DNA from: an uncultured Ellagibacter sp.
GTDB taxonomy: Bacteria; Actinomycetota; Coriobacteriia; Coriobacteriales; Eggerthellaceae
DNA: 44,271 bases
Direction: 5' to 3'
Assembly (NCBI RefSeq): GCF_934636505.1
Contig: NZ_CAKUAL010000011.1
Span: 1-44,271 of the forward strand
A model generated the notes under the pieces. The model ran no database searches and was not told the DNA's origin. It was given only the letters and a program-made list of their open reading frames with translations. The translations under genes were made by a program, and so were the position numbers. This document shows positions 18,602-28,700 of the stretch, one piece after another (the stretch's first letter is position 1; every line of letters starts with the position of its first letter).

Positions 18602-19639
18602 TTATTGGTTGATCTGCTTGTTTTTCAGCTGTCCGCAAGCGCCGGCGATATCGGAGCCTCGCGACGAACGAAGCGTTGCCTCGATGTGGTGCTTCTCGAG
18701 TGAGTCGAGCCAGTATTTGACCGTCTTCTGGGAAGTCGCCGCGAAATAACTACCCTCGATATCGTTCATCGGAAGGATGTTCACGTGGCAAAGCAGGCCT
18801 CTGCAATATTTGATGAGGGCGTCGAGATCTTCCTGAGTGTCGTTGACATCCTGAATAAGCAGATATTCGAAGGTCACGCGGCGATTTGTTTTCTCGATGT
18901 AGCGTTCGAGAGAGGAACGCAGGCTTTTCAGGGATTGGCGCGCAACATGTGGCATGATTTCATTGCGAATCGGCTGAATCGCGGAATGGAGTGACACCGC
19001 CAACGTGAATTGCTCGGGTTCATTCGCGAACTGCTTAATGCCGTCGAGCATGCCGCACGTCGATACCGCAATGCGGCGTGCGCCGATGTTGAGGCCCTTC
19101 TTGTCGTTCATGATGCGCAGCGCGGCGAGCACGTTGTCGTAATTGAGGAAAGGTTCTCCTTGACCCATGCCAACGACGTTTGATACGCGCCGTCCGAAGT
19201 CTTCTTCTACAAAGTAGACTTGATCGACGATTTCGCCGATGGTGAGGTTGCGGGTGAACCCTTCGTGGCCTGTAGCACAGAAGACGCACTCCATAGGGCA
19301 GCCGACTTGTGTCGAGAAACATACGGTGAGCCGCTCCCGTGAGGCATCGGCGGGAATTCCGACTGTCTCGACAAGTGCACCGTCGGAGAGCTCGAGCACG
19401 TACTTTCGCGTTCCGTCAGTAGATTCCTGCTTGTCAACGAGTTTGGGTGTAGACAACGAAAATCGGCTTGCAAGTTCCTCTCGCAGCGCGAGCGAAAGGT
19501 TCGTCATCTTATCAAACGAGTCGACATGCTTGTACCAGAGCCACTCATAGATTTGCTTTGCGCGGAATGCAGGTTGACCCAGCTCTTTCATAGCTTGCTG
19601 AAGACCCTGCATATCGTATGTTTTGATGTCTGTATTCAT
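18602..19639 (-). CDS. rlmN: 23S rRNA (adenine2503-C2)-methyltransferase RlmN
   Basis: RlmN is a radical-SAM enzyme that methylates C2 of A2503 in 23S rRNA and A37 in some tRNAs. The protein has 345 residues from ATG 19639. The FeS motif FSTQVGCPMECVFCATG provides Cys114, Cys118 and Cys121. The Gly-rich GMGQGEPFLNYDNV follows, and G-A-C-G-Q-L near the end holds the second catalytic Cys. An in-frame ATG at 19648 overlaps a TATAAT that would be the promoter -10, so the transcript probably begins at or next to ATG 19639, making a leaderless message. No ribosome site is visible for either ATG. Confidence 0.94.
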   Translation of the reverse strand: MNTDIKTYDMQGLQQAMKELGQPAFRAKQIYEWLWYKHVDSFDKMTNLSLALREELASRFSLSTPKLVDKQESTDGTRKYVLELSDGALVETVGIPADASRERLTVCFSTQVGCPMECVFCATGHEGFTRNLTIGEIVDQVYFVEEDFGRRVSNVVGMGQGEPFLNYDNVLAALRIMNDKKGLNIGARRIAVSTCGMLDGIKQFANEPEQFTLAVSLHSAIQPIRNEIMPHVARQSLKSLRSSLERYIEKTNRRVTFEYLLIQDVNDTQEDLDALIKYCRGLLCHVNILPMNDIEGSYFAATSQKTVKYWLDSLEKHHIEATLRSSRGSDIAGACGQLKNKQINQ

Positions 19640-19646
19640 AAGTGGC

Positions 19647-19667
19647 ATTATAAGTCATTGCTATACT
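19647..19667. promoter_or_regulatory. Divergent -10 elements for rlmN and ddl
   Basis: A minus-strand TATAAT (19652 to 19647) faces rlmN and a plus-strand TATACT (19662-19667) faces ddl. They are almost back to back. Neither has a good -35. Confidence 0.45.
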
Positions 19668-19704
19668 GAAGCGAGAGATTAACGCGCAATGAAGGGAAGA
19701 TATC

Positions 19705-20661
19705 ATGCCGAGCGCTTTCGATACGTCAACATGCCGCGTTGCATTGCTTTCCGGCGGCACGAGCGGAGAACGGGAAATTTCGCTTGCGTCAGGAAAAGGT
19801 GCCCTTGCGGCATTGCAAGAGGCGGGGTTTCCTGTCCAATGCTTCGATCCTGCCAAGAAAGAAGATTTGATTGCTCTGATTGATGGCAACTTCGATGTCG
19901 CGTTTCTATGCCTACATGGTCGCAAAGGGGAAGATGGCGTGATCCAGGGCTTCCTGGAGACGATCGGCCTTCCTTATATCGGGCCGGGCGTATGGTCGAG
20001 CGCAACGGCTATAAACAAGGCTCGTTCCAAGGAATTTTATCGTCTCGCGGGCGTTCCTACGGCTCCCTCGATGACGATTTCATCCAACGATTCACTTGAT
20101 ATCGATTCCATCATCGCGCAAATCGGTACCCATGTGGTGGTCAAGCCTGCAACCGAGGGTAGCTCAATCGGGATTTCGATTGTTGATACTCGCGAAGCTC
20201 TGGAGAGGGCTATCGCCGAAGCATTCGAACATGACAGTGAAATTGTGGTCGAGAAGTTCGTGCAGGGGCGTGAGTTCACTGTTGCGGTTATTGGCAATGA
20301 CAAGCCGCGCGCGCTTCCCATCATCGAGATTATTGCCCAAAAGGGCGAATTTTACGATTTTGAATCGAAGTATGCTGCTGGTGGTTCGAAGCATATCTGC
20401 CCCGCGGAGCTTTCGGAAGAGGATGCGGAGACGATTAAGAGGGAAGCCGTCGCTGCGCATAAGGCACTTTCGTGTGAAGGTGTTTCCCGTACGGATTTCA
20501 TCCTCGATGGCGAGGGCAAACCGTGGGCACTTGAGACCAACACGATTCCTGGTATGACGGAGACTTCGCTTCTCCCCGATGCTGCGGCAGCGGCGGGCAT
20601 TCCCTTCCCCCAGCTGTGCACGATGTTGATTGAGTATGCGCTCGAGCGGAGCGGTCGATAA
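19705..20661 (+). CDS. ddl: D-alanine--D-alanine ligase
   Basis: Ddl joins two D-Ala for peptidoglycan precursors, using ATP. The 318-residue protein has the ATP-grasp layout. The N-terminal G-G-T-S-G-E-R-E-I-S lies near residue 18 and HGRKGEDGVIQGFLE is followed by G-L-P-Y-I-G-P-G. The sequence VVKPATEGSSIGISIV is next, then R-T-D-F-I and the metal-binding LETNTIPGMTETSLLP. The LETNTIPGMT pattern and the GSSIG loop fit D-Ala-D-Ala enzymes; substrate specificity (D-Ala versus D-Lac) cannot be assured by eye. AAGGGAAG precedes the ATG. Confidence 0.93.
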   Translation: MPSAFDTSTCRVALLSGGTSGEREISLASGKGALAALQEAGFPVQCFDPAKKEDLIALIDGNFDVAFLCLHGRKGEDGVIQGFLETIGLPYIGPGVWSSATAINKARSKEFYRLAGVPTAPSMTISSNDSLDIDSIIAQIGTHVVVKPATEGSSIGISIVDTREALERAIAEAFEHDSEIVVEKFVQGREFTVAVIGNDKPRALPIIEIIAQKGEFYDFESKYAAGGSKHICPAELSEEDAETIKREAVAAHKALSCEGVSRTDFILDGEGKPWALETNTIPGMTETSLLPDAAAAAGIPFPQLCTMLIEYALERSGR

Positions 20662-20703
20662 AGGGTTTCGGGGCTTCAGAGAGATCGTTGACCAAACATG
20701 AGG

Positions 20704-20740
20704 CAGCGCAGTGTGATTCCGTTCGCACTGCGCTGTTTGT
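20704..20740 (+). terminator. Terminator after ddl
   Basis: A perfect 10-base-pair stem CAGCGCAGTG/CACTGCGCTG is followed by TTTGT, a weak T-run. Confidence 0.65.
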
Positions 20741-20749
20741 GGTGAGGGG

Positions 20750-21373
20750 CTAGAAAAGCAACGTTTTGATGGCGAAGATAATTACCGCGATGACAACGAT
20801 GATGAAGGCAATGCTGACGATGTAGCAGCCGATGTTTCCCGCACGGCCTTTCTCGATGAGCGATTCGCTCATTTTTCGCTGGCTTTTCATCACGACGGTG
20901 CCGTTTTCGCTTTTAGGCCTTCTGCTGCGCATGTCAGGCTTCCAGGTGCCGTTCGACTCGATGACCTTCGATATGGCTTGTTCGCCAAGATTGATCTCGG
21001 GGCGAATTCCCTCAGCGAGCATAGACGAGATGCTCTTGGAGAACTCCGTGATTGAAGACTCATATTGAGGCTCGAAGCAGAGTACGGCCATTTCAGCCCA
21101 GTATGTGCCTGGCTCCGGTTCCTGTGTGAACGCGACAAGTGAGAGCAATGCGGTGAATTTCCACCCGCGAGCGTTCAAGACGCGAAGCTGTCGGGAGAAA
21201 TCGATGGTAAAATGGCCTACTCGCGCCCCGAAACGATTCTTAACCCAGGCTGTATCACCATCGAAGATGATTTCGTAGGAATCGCCGATAATGTTGTCGG
21301 CGCTGAGAAGGAGCGCGCCCTCTTTCTTCGATGAAGGCTCGATTTTCTGATAAGAGCCGAAATAACGTTCCAT
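20750..21373 (-). CDS. Tail-anchored hypothetical protein
   Basis: I do not recognise this 207-residue protein. Residues 1-140 look like a soluble alpha/beta domain, 145-180 are basic and polar (R-S-R-R-P-K), and residues 182-203 form one strongly hydrophobic helix at the very end, followed by KTLLF. With no signal peptide this fits a C-terminal tail anchor with the soluble part in the cytoplasm. ATG 21373 is chosen for its GAAGGAAG ribosome site; the longer frame would read through two parS sites. It is divergent from the DinG-like gene. Confidence 0.72.
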   Translation of the reverse strand: MERYFGSYQKIEPSSKKEGALLLSADNIIGDSYEIIFDGDTAWVKNRFGARVGHFTIDFSRQLRVLNARGWKFTALLSLVAFTQEPEPGTYWAEMAVLCFEPQYESSITEFSKSISSMLAEGIRPEINLGEQAISKVIESNGTWKPDMRSRRPKSENGTVVMKSQRKMSESLIEKGRAGNIGCYIVSIAFIIVVIAVIIFAIKTLLF

Positions 21374-21395
21374 GTGCGCTTCCTTCGCTGGATAA

Positions 21396-21411
21396 TGTTT
21401 CACGTGAAACA
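21396..21411. other. parS site 4
   Basis: Perfect parS within a flawless 26-base palindrome (21391-21416). It lies in the divergent gap between the tail-anchored protein and the DinG-like gene, 35 bases from the next site. Confidence 0.95.
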
Positions 21412-21430
21412 TTATCTTATAATTGACGAG

Positions 21431-21446
21431 TGTTTCACGTGAAACA
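21431..21446. other. parS site 5
   Basis: Perfect parS 28 bases upstream of the DinG-like start and 35 bases from site 4 (start to start). This is the only close pair in the window. Confidence 0.95.
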
Positions 21447-21473
21447 ATTGAGAGGAATAACGAGAGAAGTTTC

Positions 21474-24383
21474 ATGAATAGCAATCTCGATGCATATATC
21501 AGCGACGGAACCCCCGAGCGAGTTCGTGAGCGTTACCGCCGCTTATCTGATTTGGCCAAAGAGTCCGACTTCGGCGATCTTGACGAGAACATCGTGGTAA
21601 TTGACACCGAAACCACGGGCTTCTCTTTTAACCATGACGAGCTTACGCAGATTGCCGCAGCGCGCATGGAACACGGTGAGGTCGTTGATTGGTATGTGAC
21701 GTTCGTTAATCCGGGGAAAGCGATTCCCGATGATGTCGCTCATTTGACGAACATCCATGATGAAGATGTAGCGGACGCACCTTCGCCGGATGAGGCACTC
21801 GCGGGGCTTGTCGAGTTTGCGCGAGATGCGAAGATGGTCGCCCACAACGCTGAGTTTGACCGCACGTTTACAACTCGCCATCCGAGTGGATACCCGCTTT
21901 TGGACAACATTTGGATTGACTCGCTCGATCTGGCGCGCATTGCGCTTCCTCGTATGAGGTCGCATCGCCTTATCGACTTGGTGAAGGCCTTTGGGGCACC
22001 AACGTCAACACACCGCGCGGATGACGATGTTGCGGCTACGTGCGCGCTGTTTCGAATTCTGCTCGCTGCAGTACATGAGATGCCGCCGGCCTTGGTGAAA
22101 TGCATCGCGCTTCTAGCGCCTGCCGAGCAATGGAACACGGCAGTGGTGTTCCAGCATTTTGCTCAGCCGGAAGTAAAGCCGTTTTCCCTTAAGGAACTCC
22201 GCCATGAAAGCATGACTTCGTACGAGCGGAGACCTCGCACCGATGCGAAGATGATTCAAGCGATGGAGTATCCGACCGCGGAGGATATTGCGCAAGCGTT
22301 CTCCCCGACGGGAATCGTGGGAAAGCTCTATGACGATTTTGAGCCCCGTGAAGAGCAGCTCACGATGGCTCAAGAAGTTCGTGCGGCGTTCGAAGCTTCC
22401 AAGAACCTCGTAGTTGAGGCGGGTACCGGCGTTGGAAAGTCGATGGCGTATCTGGTTCCTGCGGTTCTCATGGCAAAGGCGAACAATATCGCTATCGGCG
22501 TTGCGACAAAGACAAACGCTTTGCTCGACCAGCTGGTCTATCACGAGCTTCCTGCGCTTGCCCAATCGCTTGGCGATATCACGTATGCCCCGCTGAAGGG
22601 TTTTTCCCATTACCCGTGCCTGCGAAAAGTCAACCGCTTCGTCAAAGAGGGCGTCAAAATGGTCGACGTCCAGGGTACGAAGTACTCCCAGGCTCCTTCT
22701 CTGGGAGCCTTGCTGTCGTTCATTGATCAGACCGATTACGACGATATGGACAGCTTGAAGATGGACTATCGCGTGGTGCCCCGCCGTGCGGTGACCACTA
22801 CAAGTCATGATTGTCTCCGTCGCAAATGTCCCTTCTACGGAACGACGTGCTTTGTTCACGGTGCGCGTCGTTTTGCGGAGACGGCAGATGTTGTGGTAAC
22901 GAACCACACGCTGTTGTTCTGCGATGCGGCCGCCGATAATGGCCTTCTTCCACCTGTTCGCCATTGGATCCTCGATGAGGCTCACGGTGCCGAGGCGGAA
23001 GCTCGCCGCGCCTTCTCGTTGGAAATCGCAGCGGAGGATGTTATTCGCCTTGCGCAAAAAGTTGCCAGCGGAGAGAGTCGTAATGTCTACGCCCGCGCCG
23101 AAAAGAAGCTGAGTTCCTCGCTTAAAAACGATGGGGCGACGCTTTTCGAGGGATTGGTTGGTAAGGCGAAGTCTGCTGGCGACATGTTTGCTGCGGCGGC
23201 TCACGAGTTCGTTCCCCATATTAAGGATTTGCTGTATTTTGACCCGAATAAGCGCAGCCGAAGCTACGACCGCACGGAGTTGTGGCTCAACGATGACATT
23301 CGGGCTTCGGAGACGTTCGGTTCGCTGCGAACGCTTGCAAAGGCTATGCAGGTAAGCGCGGAAAAGGCGGTCACCTGCAGCCAGGAGCTTGTCGGCTACC
23401 TTGAGAACATCGAGGGAGCTGCGGAGCCCCAGCGTGAAATTGCTTCGGTTGCAATGGATCTGAAGGACCTCGTGGGATCAATTGAGGTGATTTTCGGCGA
23501 GAAGTCCGATAGCTACGCCTATGCTGCTGAGCTGTGCCGTAAGAAGGACAAGCAAAACGATAAGCTGGAGGCTCTCGTCGTCAATGTGGGCAAGGCACTT
23601 GAAGCTAAGCTGTACTCTCAGACGAAGTCGGTCATTTTCGCATCCGCTACCTTGTCCATCGACGGAGATTTTACTTCTTTCGAGAATGCAATGGGGCTGA
23701 ATGCGGGCGAGGGAACACGCGCACATACCTGCCAGCTCGATTCGAGCTATGACTTCGATAAGAACATGACGATATACGTGGCAAGCGATATACCGGAGCC
23801 ATCCGACCCCCATTACCTTGACGCGCTCGAGCGGCTTTTAGTGGGTACTCATATCGCGCAGCAGGGGTCGATGTTGACGTTGTTCACCAACCGGCGCGAA
23901 ATGGAGAAGTGCTTTGACGTCGTTCAACCCGTCCTTAAAGAAGAGGATCTGCGGCTCGTTTGCCAAAAATGGGGAGTATCCGTTAAGGGACTTCGCGACG
24001 ACTTTATCAAGGACAGGCATCTTTCGCTCTTTGCGTTGAAAAGCTTTTGGGAAGGTTTTGACGCGCCGGGCTCGACCCTTCGCGGCGTGATCATTCCCAA
24101 GCTGCCGTTTTCAAAGCCGACTGACCCGCTTTCGTGTGAAAGAGCTACGCGTGATGACCACGCATGGAGCCATTATTCACTGCCTCAGGCGGTTCTCGAG
24201 ACGAAGCAGGCGGCTGGAAGGCTCATCAGAAAAGCTTCCGATAAGGGCGTTCTCATCTTAGCTGACAAGCGCTTGATAACGAAGGGCTATGGGAAGGTAT
24301 TCCTCCGCTCGCTTCCGAGCAAAACGATAGAAGTGTGCACAACCGACGAAATCATCGCTCGACTTGCGGCAGCAAACGAGTAG
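21474..24383 (+). CDS. DnaQ-type exonuclease fused to DinG-family DNA helicase
   Basis: The 969-residue protein combines a 3'-5' exonuclease and a superfamily 2 helicase. The exonuclease (about residues 35-200) shows VVIDTETTGF, HNAEFDR and the late HRADDDV. The helicase has Walker A EAGTGVGKSMAYLVPAV, the DEAH box in LDEAHGAEAEAR, and a C-terminal A-A-G-R-L-I-R-K motif VI. Cysteines in YPCLRK and HDCLRRKCPFYGTTC could bind the FeS cluster known in DinG/XPD helicases. Such fusions occur in Firmicutes DinG. The likely role is removing structures or R-loops in DNA. ATG 21474 has GAGAGAAG upstream; the longer frame starts inside the parS region. Confidence 0.88.
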   Translation: MNSNLDAYISDGTPERVRERYRRLSDLAKESDFGDLDENIVVIDTETTGFSFNHDELTQIAAARMEHGEVVDWYVTFVNPGKAIPDDVAHLTNIHDEDVADAPSPDEALAGLVEFARDAKMVAHNAEFDRTFTTRHPSGYPLLDNIWIDSLDLARIALPRMRSHRLIDLVKAFGAPTSTHRADDDVAATCALFRILLAAVHEMPPALVKCIALLAPAEQWNTAVVFQHFAQPEVKPFSLKELRHESMTSYERRPRTDAKMIQAMEYPTAEDIAQAFSPTGIVGKLYDDFEPREEQLTMAQEVRAAFEASKNLVVEAGTGVGKSMAYLVPAVLMAKANNIAIGVATKTNALLDQLVYHELPALAQSLGDITYAPLKGFSHYPCLRKVNRFVKEGVKMVDVQGTKYSQAPSLGALLSFIDQTDYDDMDSLKMDYRVVPRRAVTTTSHDCLRRKCPFYGTTCFVHGARRFAETADVVVTNHTLLFCDAAADNGLLPPVRHWILDEAHGAEAEARRAFSLEIAAEDVIRLAQKVASGESRNVYARAEKKLSSSLKNDGATLFEGLVGKAKSAGDMFAAAAHEFVPHIKDLLYFDPNKRSRSYDRTELWLNDDIRASETFGSLRTLAKAMQVSAEKAVTCSQELVGYLENIEGAAEPQREIASVAMDLKDLVGSIEVIFGEKSDSYAYAAELCRKKDKQNDKLEALVVNVGKALEAKLYSQTKSVIFASATLSIDGDFTSFENAMGLNAGEGTRAHTCQLDSSYDFDKNMTIYVASDIPEPSDPHYLDALERLLVGTHIAQQGSMLTLFTNRREMEKCFDVVQPVLKEEDLRLVCQKWGVSVKGLRDDFIKDRHLSLFALKSFWEGFDAPGSTLRGVIIPKLPFSKPTDPLSCERATRDDHAWSHYSLPQAVLETKQAAGRLIRKASDKGVLILADKRLITKGYGKVFLRSLPSKTIEVCTTDEIIARLAAANE

Positions 24384-24384
24384 A

Positions 24385-24400
24385 TGTTTCACGTGAAACA
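24385..24400. other. parS site 6
   Basis: Perfect parS starting two bases after the DinG-like stop and ending five bases before the next ATG. It replaces the normal ribosome-binding region of that gene. Confidence 0.95.
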
Positions 24401-24405
24401 TTGCC

Positions 24406-25728
24406 ATGGCTAAGCGAATCGACAAAGTCGCGAAAGCGGCGCACATCAAGAGAAACACGGAGGGAACCTCGAACGAGATTTCCTTCAGTGTTCTCGATGC
24501 GGCCAAAAATTCGCTCGATGGCGAAGGGAGCTCGAGCCCCTTCGGGACGATTTCCCTTTTCACGCTGCCTGGTAAGAAGAAACACATATCGACGCCATCG
24601 AAAGACGAGGGGCTTGCGCTGACGCAGCGGGAAGTGTCACCTTCCTCGGCGCGCTCCCAAAATCGATTCGAGCGCAGACAACGTCGTCTCGAGCAGAAAA
24701 GAGTAAGTGGAGCAGCTCGTGGGTCGCACAGCGCGCGTGAACCTCGATCGTTCGATGCTGAAGTTGCATCGCGCAAGCGTGCGCGCAAGCGCGGGCGGTT
24801 GATCGTATCGTTCGCGCTTACCGTAGCCCTGCTTGCGGTGGCTGGAGGGTTGACGTGGTGGGGTTTCGGCACCTATCAAGATCAGCAGACGTACAAAGGG
24901 GTCTTGAGCAGCGCCATCTCTGAGCTGTCCGGGACCGACGAGCTGTTGGCAGAAATCGATGCCGTCGTCGTCGATTTGGCGAACAGTGACGTCACCTCCC
25001 TTTCGCTAGACGATGCGCTTGATGTCCAGAAAAAGGTGCAGGATGGGAAGTCGACCTGCATCGATGAGCTTAATGAGGCAGAGGAAGCGGTAGGTCAAGT
25101 AGCAATAAGTAGCAGTTCCGATGCGAGCAATACCCCCGATTCAAAGGCAGTCGACGCGATAACGGCCCGTCGCCAGATGCTGACAAGCGGAGCAACTATC
25201 GTTGACGACACGGTGAGTGTTCTCCAGGCGAGGCAAGAGGCAACGAAAGGATGGCAGTTGGTTCTCGCTGCCGATGGGTTGGCTCGAGAGGCGGCGGATA
25301 TCGCCTCGTCGGCAACGTCGGCCGATATGCAAGCGTCGACAGAGAAGTCCCAGCAGGCGATAGAATCCTTTTCGAAGGCGAAGACTGCGCTGCAGAATGC
25401 CGAGCAGCTCTTCCCGCAGTTGGATTTGAGCGCATATATGAGCTACATCGATAAGAGACTCGAAGCTCAAGGCTATGCCATCGAGTCGAACGATGCGCTC
25501 ATCAACCGCGACACGCAAGCGGCGACCGAGCATAACGACGCATACAACAACGCGGAGAAACAGGCGGGCGAACTCGCAGAGAAGCTTCCGGAGGATCCAG
25601 ACGAGCTCGTAGTAGACGCGTTTAATAGCAAAACGGCGTCGAGTCGAGAAATGTATGAAAATGCCCGTTCACAAGCGCAGAGCGCAGATGCTTTTATCCG
25701 TGATTATTTGGGCACCTTCAATAAATAG
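24406..25728 (+). CDS. Single-pass membrane protein with extracytoplasmic coiled coil
   Basis: I do not recognise this 440-residue protein. Residues 1-130 are a basic, probably disordered cytoplasmic part rich in Arg, Ser and Lys. Residues 132-154 form one transmembrane helix, preceded by R-K-R-A-R-K-R-G-R, so the C-terminal part should lie outside the cell. Residues 165-440 are Ala/Glu/Gln-rich heptad-like helices (for example A-I-E-S-F-S-K-A-K-T-A-L-Q-N-A-E-Q-L), suggesting a coiled-coil bundle. No ribosome site precedes ATG 24406 because parS occupies that stretch. It may be translated by coupling to the upstream gene. It is followed after 55 bases by the degenerate M28 gene. Confidence 0.75.
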   Translation: MAKRIDKVAKAAHIKRNTEGTSNEISFSVLDAAKNSLDGEGSSSPFGTISLFTLPGKKKHISTPSKDEGLALTQREVSPSSARSQNRFERRQRRLEQKRVSGAARGSHSAREPRSFDAEVASRKRARKRGRLIVSFALTVALLAVAGGLTWWGFGTYQDQQTYKGVLSSAISELSGTDELLAEIDAVVVDLANSDVTSLSLDDALDVQKKVQDGKSTCIDELNEAEEAVGQVAISSSSDASNTPDSKAVDAITARRQMLTSGATIVDDTVSVLQARQEATKGWQLVLAADGLAREAADIASSATSADMQASTEKSQQAIESFSKAKTALQNAEQLFPQLDLSAYMSYIDKRLEAQGYAIESNDALINRDTQAATEHNDAYNNAEKQAGELAEKLPEDPDELVVDAFNSKTASSREMYENARSQAQSADAFIRDYLGTFNK

Positions 25729-25783
25729 CGTATAGTATGCAGCATATATGCCTTCATGCAAAAGGAAAGTGAAAGGGCATCCT

Positions 25784-28700
25784 ATGCCGGATATCATCGA
25801 CCATGTGTCATATCTCTCCGAGGAAATCGGGCCGCGACCTGGCGGTACCGAAGAGGAGCAGCAGGCGGCGCTCTATATCGCCGACTATCTTCAGAAGGAA
25901 GCGGGCCTCGCAGCAGAAATCGAGGACTTCGCCATAGCCTCCAACACGGAGACGCCGTCGCTCATTTGTGCAGGCATCTTGCTCGTTGCAGTGGTTTTGG
26001 GTCTTGCGGTTCCCGCTATTGGGATTCTCGCATTCTTCCTTGCTCTGGTAAGCGGGGGTCTTATGCTCGCTGAATCGCTTGGCAAGCCAGTCCTCTCTCG
26101 CATGCTCGGCAAAGGCGTGAGTCAGAATGTAGTGGCAAAGTACGAGCCCGCCTCCGCCGACATGAAGTCTTCCCATCGAAAGATAGTGATTGTTTCCCAT
26201 TACGACAGCGGTAAGGTTCAGGCTGAGTTGAACGAGCCTCTTCTGGGGATTCTTCCGATAATCAAGCTTTGTGCACCTGTTGCTGCCGTGGTTACTGCGA
26301 TTTTGCTTCTCATTCGCGGGGTGGCTCTCGGTAATGCGTCGGGTGCTCCCGTTGTCGTTATCTCGATCATCACGGTGATTGCCGCGATTATTGCGATTGC
26401 TCCGGGAATCTTCGCGCTCGCGCACCGTACGGCTGGATATAGCGCTGGTGCCAATTGCAATGCATCGGGTGTTGCTGTGCTCATGGAGACCGCTGCTCGT
26501 GTTGGCAGCCCTACGTCTGCTGTTGAGAACTATGAAGAGGACCCGGTAATCCATGGAGAGGAAGCGGCTCGCGTCGCTGGCGTGGTCCCCGACGGAGCCT
26601 CCGTGGTTTACGAGGCGCCTCAAGCACCTGCGGGTTCGGCAGAGGCTCGCCTTGCTCAGGCGAAGGCGGCAATCGCGGCGATTTCTGGAAAGCCCGTGCC
26701 AGGAGCCGCCCCTGTGTTCGACATCTCCGAGAATCTCGTACAAGTGAAAGACGAGCCGGTCGGCAAGCCGAGCGACGAGGAGATGCAGGCGCTTCGCGAG
26801 GACACCTCGGCCGCCTTCGCTCCGAAACCCGCCGAAGCTGCCGCTGCTCTTCAGGAGCAGATTGCGGCTCAAGCTGATGCCGCTGAGGCTGCGTTGGCGG
26901 CATCGCGTCCCGCCCCTGCAGCTCAGGGTTCCCCCATCGAGGGGTATCTTGACAAGGAGATGTCGCAGTTCGATTCCCCGTGTGAGGCGGCATATATCGA
27001 AACTTCTCAGCAAGAGGCCCCTGCGGCCGCCGAGATGGTGGTTGAAGATGACGGGTCGAGCGTTCCCGCGTGGTTTGCGCGCGCCCAGGAAAAGGCCAAG
27101 CGTCCCAAGAATGACGACAAGCCTGTCCATCGCTCTCGATATGCCGATGCGCTCGATGCCGCGGTGAGCGCGAGCAGAGTTCATTTCCAGGAAGCGAACG
27201 AGGCGGTTGTGTCCGAGACCGAGCAGCGATTGGCTGCTATGCGCGATTCCATAATGGAAGTGAAGGCGCCGGGCTTCGAGAGTGAGGGTGGAGATACTAC
27301 CTTCGCGGTGATCGAACAGGAGCGCGTGTCCATCGCGGGGGAGAGAGATCAGGCGATCCCCGATTGGTCTATGCCCGAATGGACGAAGCCTGTCGATACC
27401 TCGGCGCCCCTCGCTGTCGAGCCGGTTTCCGCAGAGGCAACTCCGATTGCTAACAATGAAGTGCCGGCGCAGCCCGCTGATTCTCCCGCTGGCGAGCAGC
27501 GCGTTTCCGCAGCGGCGATTCCTCCTGTTGTTCCCGTACAGGACGCAGCGTCGATGCCGAACGTTCAGGCTGGAGCTGCAGACTCGCCCGCGCCCGCCTC
27601 GACCGAGGAATACGCTACGTGCGCGATGACGCCGATCGACGTGACCGGCCTGCGCGAGGAGGCGGCTGCCCAGGCGGCGGCGGAAGCCCCTGCGCCGTTC
27701 GTGGCTCCTTTGGCCGCGGAAGCAAGCCGCACTGCACAGGCACCGACGCTCGAGGCGATAACTGCAGAAGATTTGAAGCCGGTCGCCGAGCTGAAGAAGC
27801 AGCGCGCGCCTCTTGCAGACGCCTCAAAGGGAAAAAAATCGCCTGTTGAGAGACTTCGTGCTCAAATTCCGTCCATTGAGAGCTCTTCTCAGGGCCAAAC
27901 GGAAGCCGCTCCGACTCATCCTTCGTCTATGTCGATCTCGAGCCTGAGAGGCTCTCTCCCGTCGCTTTCCGGCTCAATCACGCTTGAAAAGCCGGCGGAG
28001 GCACCCCAAGAGAATGAAACTGCCGAGGAAACGTCCGATGACGCGACGGTCGCGATCAATCAGATCGGATCTTTTGCACCTGCGAGCGCGACAGGCTCTT
28101 TCGCCCCTGTCGATGAGGAGCTTTTCGAGAATGTCGCCGACGAAGACATCTATGTCGATGATGCGGATGATTCGGCGTACGACGGCACTGTCACCGAGAC
28201 AGGCGCATTCGCGGGCCCTGGGTACGTTGAGATGCCGAAGTCTCGCGTTCGCAAGTTCTTCGACCGCTTTAGCCGCAAGAAGAAGCAAGAAGACACTCCC
28301 ATGACGCCGCAGGAATGGCTCGACGTCGATGATTCCTTCGATGCTCGCACTGTGGGGGCCGACCGAGGTGGTTGGGAGAGCTTCCGCGACGAGTCTGCGT
28401 CTTACGAGGCTGATGCAGCTGCGCAGGCTGGCTACGGGGAATATTCACAGGACGAGTACGACGACGATTACTACGACGAGGACAACAGCTTCTACGAGGA
28501 CAAGACGACCGCTTTTGAGCCGGCGTCTGACGATGGCGCGCGCCGTGGTGGCCGCAGCCGTTGGAACGGAGGCGCCTTCTCGCGCATCTCGATGGGCAAT
28601 GCAAACGTTCGCTCCGAAGAGGAAATCGTGACGCCGGATATGATGCCGGAGCCTGTGGAGCCCGAAGAAGACGAGGAGCGCATTTACCACTTCCATAACC

